This document shows positions 8,226-17,582 of a stretch of 64,000 nucleotides of DNA, one piece after another. A program made the position numbers and the translations under genes. The first letter of the stretch is position 1. Each line of letters opens with the position of its first letter. This stretch comes from Arthrobacter sp. FB24. GTDB lineage: Bacteria; Actinomycetota; Actinomycetes; Actinomycetales; Micrococcaceae. The DNA is taken from positions 434,001-498,000 of the forward strand of contig NC_008541.1 of the NCBI RefSeq assembly GCF_000196235.1, given 5' to 3'. The notes under the pieces were generated by a model. The model saw only the letters and a program-made list of their open reading frames with translations, was not told the origin of the DNA and made no database searches.

Positions 8226-9512
8226 ATGAAATCCCCTAACTTCCTTTTGCCGGCAGCTACTGCCGGCGTTTTGGCGTTAACACTTTCCGCCTGTGGTGGC
8301 GGAGGCGGCACTACGGGCGGGGGTGGCGGCGGCGACGCTGAACAAGGCCTCGACGGCCGTGGCCCCATCACCTACGTCCAGGGCAAGGACAACAGCAACG
8401 TCGTCCGTCCCCTCATTGAAAAATGGAACGCCGCACACCCGAACGAGAAGGTCACGTTCAAGGAACAGACTGACTCCGCCGACCAGCAGCACGACGACCT
8501 GGTCCAGAATTACCAGGCAAAGAACCCCAACTATGACGTTGCCAGCGTCGATGTTGTCTGGACGGCTGAGTTTGCCGCCAAGGGCTGGCTCCAGCCGCTG
8601 AAGGACAAGATGGCGGTTGACACCAAGGGCATGCTGGAACCCACCATTGAGGCCGGCTCGTACAAGGGCACCCTCTACGCAGCACCGGTGTCTTCCGATG
8701 GCGGCATCCTCTACTACCGCAAGGACCTCGTCCCCACTCCGCCCAAGACCTGGGACGAGATGATGCAGATGTGCTCCATCGCCAAGGCCAACAACATCGG
8801 CTGCTACGCGGGCCAGTTCAAGAAGTACGAAGGCCTCACCGTGAACGCTTCCGAGGCGATCAACTCCTTCGGCGGTTCCGTGCTGGACAAGGACGGCAAG
8901 CCGAGCCTGAACACTCCGGAAGCCAAGGTCGGCCTCGAGAACCTGGCGAAGGCCTACGCGGACGGCAACATCCCGAAGGAAGCCATCACCTACCAGGAAG
9001 AGGAAGGACGCCAGGCGTTCCAGGACGGGAAACTCCTCTTCCACCGCAACTGGCCGTACGTGTACAACCTGGCCACCACTGAAGCATCATCCAAGGTCAA
9101 GGATGTCCTGGGCATGACCGCCCTCCCCGGTAAGGACGGCCCCGGCGCCTCCTCGCTGGGCGGTCACAGCGCGGCCGTGAGCGTGTACTCCAAGAACAAG
9201 GCCACTGCCCTGGACTTCGTGAAGTTCCTGACGGACGCAGAGCAGCAGAAGTTCTTCGCCACCAAGGGTTCGCTGGCCCCCGTGCTCGGTGACCTCTACG
9301 AGGACAAAGAGCTCGTGGCCAAGCTGCCTTACCTGCCGGTCCTGAAGACGTCCATCGAAAACGCGGTACCGCGCCCCGTGACGCCGTTCTACCCTGCAGT
9401 GACCAAAGCCATCCAGGAAAACGCCTACCCTGCCATCAAGGGGGAGAAGTCCGTGGAATCCGCTCTGTCGGACATGCAAAAGTCCATCGAATCAGCTAGC
9501 GCGGGACAGTAG
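8226..9512 (+). CDS. ABC transporter sugar-binding lipoprotein (alpha-glucoside type)
   Basis: 428 residues. The lipoprotein signal ends in LTLSACGGGGG and is followed by a glycine-rich linker and a family 1 solute-binding fold (YDVASVDVVWTAEFAAKGWL, SDGGILYYRKDLV, NWPYVYNL). It captures a sugar outside the membrane for the two permeases that follow. The adjacent alpha-glucosidase suggests maltose-like, trehalose-like or other alpha-glucosides. Confidence 0.9.
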   Translation: MKSPNFLLPAATAGVLALTLSACGGGGGTTGGGGGGDAEQGLDGRGPITYVQGKDNSNVVRPLIEKWNAAHPNEKVTFKEQTDSADQQHDDLVQNYQAKNPNYDVASVDVVWTAEFAAKGWLQPLKDKMAVDTKGMLEPTIEAGSYKGTLYAAPVSSDGGILYYRKDLVPTPPKTWDEMMQMCSIAKANNIGCYAGQFKKYEGLTVNASEAINSFGGSVLDKDGKPSLNTPEAKVGLENLAKAYADGNIPKEAITYQEEEGRQAFQDGKLLFHRNWPYVYNLATTEASSKVKDVLGMTALPGKDGPGASSLGGHSAAVSVYSKNKATALDFVKFLTDAEQQKFFATKGSLAPVLGDLYEDKELVAKLPYLPVLKTSIENAVPRPVTPFYPAVTKAIQENAYPAIKGEKSVESALSDMQKSIESASAGQ

Positions 9513-9518
9513 CCCCTC

Positions 9519-10556
9519 ATGGCTACCGAATTGGGCCCGACGCCGGTAAAAAAGCCGGCGTCGGGCAGTCCCGAGATCCACCACGCACCCAAGGGGGTGG
9601 GGGAGGACAACCGGATCGCCAGCCAGGGCAGGTGGGCATCGTGGCTGTTGGCCCCCACGATCATCGCGCTGGCGGTTGTGATCGTTTACCCGATCATCAG
9701 CGCACTCGTTATGTCCTTCCAAAAGGACGCCGGCCTGGATCCCGTCACCGGGCTTTTCACGGCGGGCGGCCCGGCAGGCGTCCAGAACTACGTGAACTGG
9801 CTTGCCCAGCAGTGCTCCGCTCCCGGCGGCGGCACCGTGGCCTGCCCTCCCGGTACACTGGGCGCCCAGTTCTGGTCCGCGACGGCCACCACGTTTTTCT
9901 TCACCGTGGTGACCGTGACCCTGGAAACCGTCCTCGGTTTCTGGATGGCCCTCATCATGGCCAGGACCTTCCGGGGACGCAGCCTGGTCCGCGCAGCAGT
10001 CCTGGTCCCGTGGGCCATTCCCACCGCTGTGACTGCCAAGCTGTGGCTGTTCATCTTCGCTTTTGAGGGCATCGCGAACAAGCTGTTCAATACCACCATC
10101 CTGTGGACCGGCAGCGAGTGGCCGGCCAAGTGGGCAGTTATCATCGCCGACGTCTGGAAGACCACGCCGTTCATGGCCCTCCTCATCCTCGCCGGCCTCC
10201 AGATGATCCCCGCAGAGGTCTATGAGGCCGCCAAGGTTGACGGTGCCAGCACCTGGCAGCGGTTCCGCCTAATCACCCTGCCGCTGGTCAAGCCGGCGCT
10301 TATGGTGGCCGTCCTGTTCCGTACCCTGGACGCACTTCGCATGTTCGACCTGCCGTACATCCTGACGGGCGGGGCCAACAACACCACCACGCTGTCCATC
10401 TTGGTGATCAACCAGATCAGGCAAGGCTTCAACGCGGCGGCAGCATTGTCCACCATTACGTTCATCATCATCTTCATCGTCGCGTTCATCTTTGTGCGCT
10501 TCCTGGGTGCGAACGTCGTGGAACAAAGCGGAACCACCGGTAAGGGGAAGAAATGA
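9519..10556 (+). CDS. ABC sugar permease, MalF-like
   Basis: 345 residues with six predicted membrane helices and the EAA loop EVYEAAKVDGASTWQRFRLI that docks the ATPase. A hydrophilic N-terminal tail of about 45 residues precedes the first helix. It starts 6 bp after the binding-protein stop, and its stop overlaps the next start. No ATPase is encoded nearby, so a shared MsmK-type ATPase is presumed. Confidence 0.9.
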   Translation: MATELGPTPVKKPASGSPEIHHAPKGVGEDNRIASQGRWASWLLAPTIIALAVVIVYPIISALVMSFQKDAGLDPVTGLFTAGGPAGVQNYVNWLAQQCSAPGGGTVACPPGTLGAQFWSATATTFFFTVVTVTLETVLGFWMALIMARTFRGRSLVRAAVLVPWAIPTAVTAKLWLFIFAFEGIANKLFNTTILWTGSEWPAKWAVIIADVWKTTPFMALLILAGLQMIPAEVYEAAKVDGASTWQRFRLITLPLVKPALMVAVLFRTLDALRMFDLPYILTGGANNTTTLSILVINQIRQGFNAAAALSTITFIIIFIVAFIFVRFLGANVVEQSGTTGKGKK

Positions 10557-11449
10557 GCGCCGGAACAGCCGCGACTGCCCTGCGGGCAAAGCAGGACAAG
10601 GGCAGGAAGACAGCGCAGAACCGGGAAAAGGTTGCACAGGGGCGCACATACATCAGCGCCGCGGTGATCCTCATCTGGTGCCTGGCGCCTGCATATTGGA
10701 TGGTGGTGACGGCGTTCCGCGATGTGGACTTCACCTACGACACCTCGATACTGCCGACGCACATTACGCTGGACAACTTCAACACCGCCTTCGACACCTC
10801 CTTTGGCAACAGGTTCGGGGATGCACTGCGCAACAGCGTGTTCATCGGCGTCGTCGTCACGGTGGTGTCGTTGCTGATCGGTGTCTTCGCGGCCTACGCC
10901 CTGGCACGGCTGAACTTCCGCTTCAAGTACCTGGTGCTGGGCTTCATCCTGGGCGCATCCATGTTCCCGGGCGTCGCCCTCATCACCCCGCTGTTCCAGC
11001 TCTTCACCAACATCGGCTGGATGGGCACCTACCAGGCGCTGATCATCCCGAACATCTCCTTCGTGCTCCCTTTGACCGTGTATACGATGACCTCCTTCTT
11101 CCGCGAAATGCCGTGGGAGCTTGAGGAATCGGCACGGGTGGACGGCTGCACCCAGGGGCAGGCATTCCGAAAGGTAATCCTGCCGCTGGCGGCACCGGCC
11201 ATCTTCACCACGGCCATCCTGGCGTTCATCTCCTCCTGGAATGAATTCCTGATTGCAAGCCAGCTGTCCAGCGACGCGACGCAGCCGGTAACGGTTGCCA
11301 TCGCAAGCTTCGCTGGCGCACAACCGAACCAGATTCCGTACACGGCCATCATGGCCGCCGGAACCATCGTCACCATTCCTTTGGTGATCCTGGTCCTGGT
11401 CTTCCAGCGCAAGATTGTTGCCGGCCTTACCGCCGGTGCCGTCAAGTGA
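10553..11449 (+). CDS. ABC sugar permease, MalG-like
   Basis: 298 residues with six membrane helices and the EAA motif ELEESARVDGCTQGQAFRKV. It pairs with the upstream MalF-like permease, with 4-bp overlaps on both sides. The C-terminus (QRKIVAGLTAGAVK) is typical of this family. Confidence 0.9.
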   Translation: MSAGTAATALRAKQDKGRKTAQNREKVAQGRTYISAAVILIWCLAPAYWMVVTAFRDVDFTYDTSILPTHITLDNFNTAFDTSFGNRFGDALRNSVFIGVVVTVVSLLIGVFAAYALARLNFRFKYLVLGFILGASMFPGVALITPLFQLFTNIGWMGTYQALIIPNISFVLPLTVYTMTSFFREMPWELEESARVDGCTQGQAFRKVILPLAAPAIFTTAILAFISSWNEFLIASQLSSDATQPVTVAIASFAGAQPNQIPYTAIMAAGTIVTIPLVILVLVFQRKIVAGLTAGAVK

Positions 11450-11715
11450 CAGGTTCGGCTGTGGACGGGAAACAGAACCACGGACGGGTCCGCAGTGAAC
11501 ATCGGCGGGCCCGGTCCGGGGAGGACTTCGACATCATCATCGGATTCCTCGGGTTCTGGGCTGTTGTGCTGGTGGTGGTCACCGTCTGGATGGAGGTGAC
11601 CGCCCAGCCTGCGGTCGGATGGGCGCTGGGACTGCTGGGCGTGCTTCTTGCCCTCTACGGCATGGTGCGGCTCCGCCGGCGCCTGCCCGCAAGGACCGCG
11701 ACGCGTAAGAAATAG
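11446..11715 (+). CDS. Small two-helix membrane protein in the transporter operon
   Basis: 89 residues. The GTG start overlaps the permease stop. There is a charged N-terminal third, two hydrophobic helices (about 28-50 and 55-72) and a basic tail. It is co-transcribed with the sugar transporter; function unknown. Confidence 0.65.
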   Translation: MTGSAVDGKQNHGRVRSEHRRARSGEDFDIIIGFLGFWAVVLVVVTVWMEVTAQPAVGWALGLLGVLLALYGMVRLRRRLPARTATRKK

Positions 11716-11815
11716 GAGCTGATCCAGAGCTCAAGGCTGGGCGGATTAGACTGGCTTGTTGCCGCAGGGGAAGCACAGGTAGCAAGAATCTGCGAACAGC
11801 AAGCAAGGGGAAACT

Positions 11816-12880
11816 GTGGCACGCACAACAGACAGGGCTCAACGGGGCGGCCATTCGGGCGTCAGCATTGAGGACGTCGCCGCCGCAGCCGGGGTTTCCA
11901 CTGCCACAGTCTCCCGCGCAGTCCGCGGCCTGCCAAGGGTTTCGCCGGCCACCCGGGAAAAAATTCTCGAGGTGGCCGGCGCCTTGGGCTATGTGGCATC
12001 TTCATCCGCCTCGGGCCTGGCCACGGGACGGACCAAAACCATCGGAGTGCTGGCACCGTTCGTCAGCCGATGGTTCTTCTCCAAGGCCATCGAGGGTGCG
12101 GACCGTGAACTGCATGCGCGCCAGTACAACCTGTCGCTATTCAATCTGGGCGGCCACGGCAGCAACCGCGAGCGGCTCTTCAGCAAGACCATGGTCTACA
12201 AGCAGATCGATGCCCTCCTGGTGCTGTGTATGGCTCTGACCCACGAGGAAATAGAGCATCTGCAAAAGATCGACATCCCCCTGGTGGTGGTGGGCGGCCA
12301 CGTGGAAGAGTGCCCCTACATCGGCATCGATGACTACGCTGCGGCGTCCACCGCCGTCCGTCACCTCATCAGCCTCGGCCACAAGGACATCGCCCTTCTC
12401 CATGGCGACGACGAAACCGACCTCAACTTCGATGTTCCCCGCGTCCGCATCAAGGCGTTCCAGGACGTCATGGCAGGATCCGGGCTGCCTGTCCGTCCTG
12501 AGTGGGACGAGTGGGGCGACTTCACTGTCCGGAGCGGGCAGGATGCCTTCACCCGGATGTGGGCCCGGCCCGGTCCGAAACCCACTGCGATCTTCTGCGC
12601 GTCGGACGAGATGGCCATGGGCGTCATTTTCGAAGCCAGCAAAATGGGCGTCCGCGTGCCGGAAGACCTTTCCGTCATCGGGATCGACGACCACGACTTC
12701 TCGGATGCCATGGGGCTGACCACGGTGCGTCAGCGGCCTGACGAGCAGGCTGAACTCGGCACCAAGATGCTGTTGGACGAACTGGACGGCGCGGTCGGTG
12801 CGGTCCACTCAGAAGTTGCGCCCCACCAGCTGATCGTCAGGAGGACGACGGCGCCGCCCCCGTCCCACGGGCAGGCCTAG
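11816..12880 (+). CDS. LacI-family transcriptional regulator
   Basis: 354 residues. The DNA-binding headpiece is VSIEDVAAAAGVSTATVSRA, with the hinge helix around YVASSSASGLATGRT, followed by a sugar-binding periplasmic-type domain (IGVLAPFVSRWFFSKAIEGA). GTG 11816 follows AAGGGGAAACT. It probably represses the alpha-glucoside genes through the operator at 8125 and perhaps levansucrase through 1211. Confidence 0.9.
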   Translation: MARTTDRAQRGGHSGVSIEDVAAAAGVSTATVSRAVRGLPRVSPATREKILEVAGALGYVASSSASGLATGRTKTIGVLAPFVSRWFFSKAIEGADRELHARQYNLSLFNLGGHGSNRERLFSKTMVYKQIDALLVLCMALTHEEIEHLQKIDIPLVVVGGHVEECPYIGIDDYAAASTAVRHLISLGHKDIALLHGDDETDLNFDVPRVRIKAFQDVMAGSGLPVRPEWDEWGDFTVRSGQDAFTRMWARPGPKPTAIFCASDEMAMGVIFEASKMGVRVPEDLSVIGIDDHDFSDAMGLTTVRQRPDEQAELGTKMLLDELDGAVGAVHSEVAPHQLIVRRTTAPPPSHGQA

Positions 12881-12887
12881 TTCCGTC

Positions 12888-13841
12888 TTAGGATGCGCGG
12901 GCAAGCTGCCTGATGGGAATCCAGCGCGAGGCGAGCCGGCGGTAGGCCGCGGCAGCCCCGGTCATGTCTCCTTCGGCCAGGCATTCGATGCCGAGCCGCA
13001 CGTCCATGGGTGAATCGTCCGGATACACCTTGTCCGCGACGGCGCCGTAATCCAACTCCACGACCGACCCGGGGTGGAAGAGCTCCAGCCACTCGGTGAG
13101 CTGGGTCATGTCGTCCAGCATGTCCAGGTCCGGGGCGGCCAGGGCCAGGTTGGCCACGGCATAGCGGACGCGCTCCAGGGCTTCGCCGATCGGTGCCCAC
13201 ACGCGGACCGTGATGATCCGACCGCCGGACTCCACCACGTCCTGGGGGTCGGACTCCTTGAACAGCGAGAACCAGCTGAACGGGATGCCCCAGGTGGAAG
13301 CACGCGTGTGGACACGGCTGGTTCCTTCGCGGGCCTTCACCAGGTCGATCCGTTCCTGGTGCTTGTCCCGCTGTTCCTCCGGGATCAGCAGCTGCGCGAG
13401 CGGACCGTGGATGCCCTCCATCAGTGCGTTGGCGGCCAGGCCAGCGCGCAGCACCAGCTGGCTGGGGCAGTACAACAACGCCTGGTCCGCGCTGTCGGCG
13501 CCGTCTACGGCGTCACCCGGCCCCCCGGCGTCGGACGTTCCGGACTCATCGGGGCCGACGGCCGGCTTCTGCGTGCGCGGCTGCTCCGGTTCCGGGGGAG
13601 CCGGAATGACCCGGACCAGGTCGGTGCGCCCGGTGGGGAAGGGGTCGCCGCCGGGCCGCGTGATCCGGCCGAGGGACGCCTGCAACTCGGCGTTCTCCAC
13701 GGCTGCCCGCGACGCCGACCTGGCACCTGCAGCCCGAAGTGCAGCGCGTTGCTCTTCGGGAAACGCGGACAGCGGCTCGTAGATCCGCAGTGCGGAAGAG
13801 AAAGGCAGGCCCGCTTGGCCCCGGTAGATGTTGCCCGTCAT
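12888..13841 (-). CDS. Conserved hypothetical protein downstream of exonuclease III
   Basis: 317 residues from ATG 13841, which lies 11 bp after the exonuclease stop; an earlier in-frame codon (13883) would run back into that gene. A proline/acidic linker (about residues 80-115) joins two predominantly helical parts; the second includes WGIPFSWFSLFKESDP. The C-terminus (AAAAYRRLASRWIPI) looks like a helical repeat. No family recognised; no signal or membrane segment. Confidence 0.7.
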   Translation of the reverse strand: MTGNIYRGQAGLPFSSALRIYEPLSAFPEEQRAALRAAGARSASRAAVENAELQASLGRITRPGGDPFPTGRTDLVRVIPAPPEPEQPRTQKPAVGPDESGTSDAGGPGDAVDGADSADQALLYCPSQLVLRAGLAANALMEGIHGPLAQLLIPEEQRDKHQERIDLVKAREGTSRVHTRASTWGIPFSWFSLFKESDPQDVVESGGRIITVRVWAPIGEALERVRYAVANLALAAPDLDMLDDMTQLTEWLELFHPGSVVELDYGAVADKVYPDDSPMDVRLGIECLAEGDMTGAAAAYRRLASRWIPIRQLARAS

Positions 13842-13851
13842 AGCGGCCCCA

Positions 13852-14658
13852 TCAGTCGGCCAGCTCCACGATGACCGGCGCATGGTCCGAGGCGCCCTTG
13901 CCCTTCCGTTCCTCGCGGTCGATTGACGCGCCCGTCACGCGGGCGGCGAGGGCGGGGGAAGCGAGGACGAAGTCGATCCGCATGCCTTCCTTCTTCGGGA
14001 AGCGGAGCTGCGTGTAGTCCCAGTAGGTGTAGACGCCGGGGCCCGGGGTGTGCGGGCGGACCACGTCCTGGAATCCAGCGTCCTCGAAGGCGCGGAAGGC
14101 GGCGCGCTCGGGTTCGCTGACGTGGGTCATTGCGTTGGCGCGGAAGAAGTCGATGTCCCAGACGTCGTCGTCCTGCGGGGCGATGTTCCAGTCGCCCATC
14201 AACGCGATCTGCGCCTCGGGATTTTCAGTGACCCAGGCCTGGGCGTGGGTCTTCAGCATGTCCAGCCAGCTGAGCTTGTAGGGCATATGTTCGTCGTCGA
14301 GGGCGCGGCCGTTGGGAACGTAGAGGCTCCACACCCGGACCCCGCCGCACGTGGCACCGATGGCGCGCGCCTCCTGGATGGCGTCCTTGCCGTTCTTGCC
14401 GAACACCGGCTGGTCCACGAAGGAGCGCTCCACATCTTCAAGGCCAACGCGGGAGACGATGGCCACGCCGTTCCATTGGCTCACGCCAAAGTGGGCCACT
14501 TCGTAGCCCATGCGCTCAAAGAGTTCCCAGGGGAAATTGTCGTCCTTGCACTTGGTTTCCTGGATGGCCAGGACGTCACAGTCGCTGCGCTCAAGCCAGG
14601 CTTCCACGCGGTCGGCTCGGGCACGGAGGGAGTTCACATTCCAGGTAGCAATCTTCAC
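13852..14658 (-). CDS. xth: Exodeoxyribonuclease III (AP endonuclease)
   Basis: 268 residues from GTG 14658 (MKIATWNVNSLRARADRVEA), where homologues begin. The EEP-fold motifs are intact: metal-binding Glu in AIQETKCKD, GDWNIAP for GDxN, and the SDHAPV catalytic end. It repairs abasic sites and removes 3' blocks. The hypothetical gene 11 bp downstream is probably co-transcribed. Confidence 0.93.
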   Translation of the reverse strand: MKIATWNVNSLRARADRVEAWLERSDCDVLAIQETKCKDDNFPWELFERMGYEVAHFGVSQWNGVAIVSRVGLEDVERSFVDQPVFGKNGKDAIQEARAIGATCGGVRVWSLYVPNGRALDDEHMPYKLSWLDMLKTHAQAWVTENPEAQIALMGDWNIAPQDDDVWDIDFFRANAMTHVSEPERAAFRAFEDAGFQDVVRPHTPGPGVYTYWDYTQLRFPKKEGMRIDFVLASPALAARVTGASIDREERKGKGASDHAPVIVELAD

Positions 14659-14909
14659 AGTTCCTAACTTACCGAACTTGGGCGCCGGGGATAGCGGACC
14701 GGCGGGAGTGCGGCGGCAGGCTCGCCCCGCAACCACCGTGGCTGCCGGCCAAAACGGGGCACATTGGCGCGGACACGCCGCTGGTTGGGGCTTCTCTGCG
14801 GCGAATACGCCTCAAAGTGCCCCACGACGGCGTCGAAGATAGCGGATCGGCAGGGGAACGACGACGGCGGCAGCCCCGTGCGGCCACGGCGGCGGTCTGG
14901 AATTTAGTA

Positions 14910-14929
14910 GGAAGTCCGAGTATATTCAG
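14910..14929 (+). promoter_or_regulatory. Promoter/operator element of the mms operon
   Basis: GGAAGTCCGAGTATATTCAG lies 42-61 bp before mmsA, and TATATT fits a -10 box. The first 17 bases match the minus-strand element at 30264-30280 at 15 of 17 positions, in front of an acyl-CoA synthetase. The rest of the 14659-14970 gap shows no gene. Confidence 0.5.
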
Positions 14930-14970
14930 CAGCAGGATGATGTAGGTCACATGCAAAGGAGCATTCCGCC

Positions 14971-16470
14971 ATGGTTCGCGAGCTTTCCCATTACATAGAC
15001 GGGCAACGGGTCCACGGCACCTCCGGGCGCTTCGGCGACGTCTACGATCCCTGCACCGGCGAGGTGCAGGCCAGGCTGCCGCTGGCCAGCGCCGACGAAG
15101 TCCGCAATGCCATTGCCAGCGCGGAGAAGGCCCAGGTGGAGTGGGGTGCCATGAATCCCCAGCGTCGCGGCCGGATCCTGCTGAAGTTCGTGGACCTGGT
15201 GAACGAGCACCTGGACGAACTCGCCGCGCTGCTCTCCTCGGAACATGGCAAGACGCTTCCGGACGCCAAGGGGGACATCCAGCGCGGCATCGAGGTGGTG
15301 GAGTTCGCGGCCGGCGCCCCGCACCTGCTCAAAGGCGAATTCTCGGACAATGCCGGGACCGGAATTGACGTACATTCGCTGCGCCAGCCGCTGGGCGTGG
15401 TGGCCGGAATTACGCCGTTCAACTTCCCTGCCATGATTCCGCTGTGGAAGTCCGGACCTGCCTTGGCTGCTGGCAACGCCTTCATCCTCAAACCCTCGGA
15501 GCGTGACCCCTCCGTGCCGCTGCGCCTCGCGGAGCTCTTCACCGAAGCAGGCGTCCCGGACGGTGTGTTCAACGTGATCAACGGGGACAAGGAAGCAGTG
15601 GATGCGCTGCTCGAGGACGAGAGGGTCAAAGCGATCGGATTCGTGGGTTCCACGCCCATTGCCCAGTACATCTACGCCACCGCAGCCGCCCACGGAAAGC
15701 GCGCACAGTGCTTCGGCGGGGCCAAGAACCACATGGTGATCATGCCGGACGCGGACCTGGACATGGCCGTGGATGCGCTGATGGGTGCGGGTTACGGCTC
15801 CGCCGGCGAACGGTGCATGGCCATCTCCGTTGCGGTCCCGGTGGGCAAAGAAACGGCCGACGCCCTGGTCTCCAAGCTGGAGGAACGGGTCAAGCACCTC
15901 AAGGTGGGGCACAGCCTGGACAAGGACTCGGACTTCGGCCCGGTAGTGGCGGCGTCCGCCAAGGAGCGCATCGAGGGCTACATCCAGTCCGGCGTGGACC
16001 AGGGCGCCACCCTCGTGGCGGACGGCCGCGGCCTCACCGTGGACGGCTACGGCGGCGGGTTCTGGGTTGGCCCCACGCTCTTCGACAACGTCACCAAGGA
16101 CATGAAGATCTACAAGGAGGAAATCTTCGGCCCGGTGCTCAGCGTCCTCCGCGCGGCGGACTACGACGAAGCCCTCCGCCTCTGCAGCGAGCACGAGTTC
16201 GGCAACGGCGTGGCCATCTTCACCCGCGACGGCGACGCTGCCCGTGACTTCGCCAGCCGGGTGCAGGTGGGTATGGTGGGCATCAACGTGCCCATCCCGG
16301 TGCCCATTGCCTACTACACGTTCGGCGGCTGGAAGGCCTCCGGCTTCGGGGACCTGAACCAGCACGGGGCCGACGCGTTCCGTTTCTACACCAAGACCAA
16401 GACCGTGACCACCCGCTGGCCCTCCGGCATCCGCCAGGGCGCCAGCTACGTGATGCCGGAAGGCAGCTGA
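14971..16470 (+). CDS. mmsA: Methylmalonate-semialdehyde dehydrogenase (CoA-acylating)
   Basis: 499 residues. This aldehyde dehydrogenase class converts methylmalonate semialdehyde to propionyl-CoA at the end of valine breakdown. Visible signatures are GITPFNFPAMIPLW (CoA-acylating subgroup), FGGAKNHMVIMPDADLD and the catalytic Cys in GERCMAISV. AAAGGAG precedes ATG 14971. First gene of a four-gene valine operon; stop and next start share bases. Confidence 0.93.
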   Translation: MVRELSHYIDGQRVHGTSGRFGDVYDPCTGEVQARLPLASADEVRNAIASAEKAQVEWGAMNPQRRGRILLKFVDLVNEHLDELAALLSSEHGKTLPDAKGDIQRGIEVVEFAAGAPHLLKGEFSDNAGTGIDVHSLRQPLGVVAGITPFNFPAMIPLWKSGPALAAGNAFILKPSERDPSVPLRLAELFTEAGVPDGVFNVINGDKEAVDALLEDERVKAIGFVGSTPIAQYIYATAAAHGKRAQCFGGAKNHMVIMPDADLDMAVDALMGAGYGSAGERCMAISVAVPVGKETADALVSKLEERVKHLKVGHSLDKDSDFGPVVAASAKERIEGYIQSGVDQGATLVADGRGLTVDGYGGGFWVGPTLFDNVTKDMKIYKEEIFGPVLSVLRAADYDEALRLCSEHEFGNGVAIFTRDGDAARDFASRVQVGMVGINVPIPVPIAYYTFGGWKASGFGDLNQHGADAFRFYTKTKTVTTRWPSGIRQGASYVMPEGS

Positions 16471-17582
16471 TGAGCGCAGGACCTACCGCAGGTACGAACA
16501 CAGACCGCCCCGATGAGACGCCCACTGAGGACATGCTGTTTGAGCGGCGCGGGCGCCTCGGCGTCATCACGCTGAACCGGCCCCGGGCAGTGAACGCGCT
16601 CACCGCCGGCATGGCCGCGGCCATGCTGGGGCAGCTCACCGCATGGGCGGACGACGACGGCGTGGCCACCGTTCTGGTGCACGGTGCCGGAGACCGGGGA
16701 TTGTGCGCCGGGGGCGACATCGTGGCGATCTACGAGGACATGCTTGCGGGCGGAGAAGCCACCGCGGACTTCTGGCGCACCGAATACCGGCTGAATGCGC
16801 TGATCGCCGGCTATCCCAAACCATATGTGGCCTTCATGGACGGCCTGGTGCTCGGCGGCGGCGTGGGGATTTCGGCGCACGGTTCCGTGCGCATAGTCAC
16901 CGAGCGCACCCGCACCGGCATGCCGGAGACCACCATCGGATTCGTGCCGGACGTCGGCGGCACCCTGCTGCTGTCCCGGTCGCCGGGCGAGACGGGCACC
17001 CATGCGGCCCTGACCGGCGCCCATCTGAGCGGCGCGGACGCCCTCTTCCTGGGCCTGGCGGACCACTTCGTGGCGTCCGGGAACCTCCCTGCGCTGGCAG
17101 CTGCGCTGGAAACTGAACCGGCGGAAGACGCCGTCGAACGCTTCGCGGAAAAGCCGCCCGTGTCGGTGCTGGCCGGACAGCAGGACTGGATCGACGCCTG
17201 TTACGCAAGCGACGACGCGGAGGACATCCTCCGCCGGCTGCGCACTTTCGACGGCGACGCTGCCGGTGAGGCGTCGGAGGCGGCCGCCACTATCGAGGCA
17301 AAGTCGCCCACGGCCGTGAAGGTGGCACTGAAATCGCTCCGCCGTGCACGAACGCTGACGCTGGAGGAGGCCCTCGCCCAGGAATACCGCGTTGGTCTGC
17401 GGTTCCTGGCAGGTGCGGATTTCCGCGAAGGTATCCGTGCACAGGTGGTGGACAAGGACCGGAACCCGCAGTGGAAGCCGGCCAGCCTGCATGAGGTTTC
17501 CACCGCCGACGTCGAGAGGTTCTTCGAGCCGCTGGGGGACCGGGAACTCAACCTGCAATCCAAGGAGGCCCGCAATGTCTGA
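16470..17582 (+). CDS. 3-Hydroxyisobutyryl-CoA hydrolase-like (crotonase family)
   Basis: 370 residues, longer than a plain hydratase and in the range of HIBYL-CoA hydrolases. The crotonase oxyanion residues are in LCAGGDIVAIYEDM and DGLVLGGGVGISAHG; PETTIGFVPDVGGT carries the hydrolase Glu/Asp pair. It releases 3-hydroxyisobutyrate for the next enzyme. Translational overlaps with mmsA (1 bp) and mmsB (8 bp). Confidence 0.87.
   Translation: MSAGPTAGTNTDRPDETPTEDMLFERRGRLGVITLNRPRAVNALTAGMAAAMLGQLTAWADDDGVATVLVHGAGDRGLCAGGDIVAIYEDMLAGGEATADFWRTEYRLNALIAGYPKPYVAFMDGLVLGGGVGISAHGSVRIVTERTRTGMPETTIGFVPDVGGTLLLSRSPGETGTHAALTGAHLSGADALFLGLADHFVASGNLPALAAALETEPAEDAVERFAEKPPVSVLAGQQDWIDACYASDDAEDILRRLRTFDGDAAGEASEAAATIEAKSPTAVKVALKSLRRARTLTLEEALAQEYRVGLRFLAGADFREGIRAQVVDKDRNPQWKPASLHEVSTADVERFFEPLGDRELNLQSKEARNV

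Noticed and set aside
10220..11323. Minus-strand frame of about 360 codons across the permease genes
   Set aside because: Lies opposite two clear permeases with EAA motifs; composition is that of a reverse frame (Arg/His/Gly rich).
12137..12808. Minus-strand frame inside the LacI gene
   Set aside because: Shadow of a complete LacI protein.
14947..16365. Long minus-strand open frame opposite mmsA
   Set aside because: High GC keeps the antisense frame open. The plus strand has a complete aldehyde dehydrogenase with all motifs; the antisense product has no recognisable domain.
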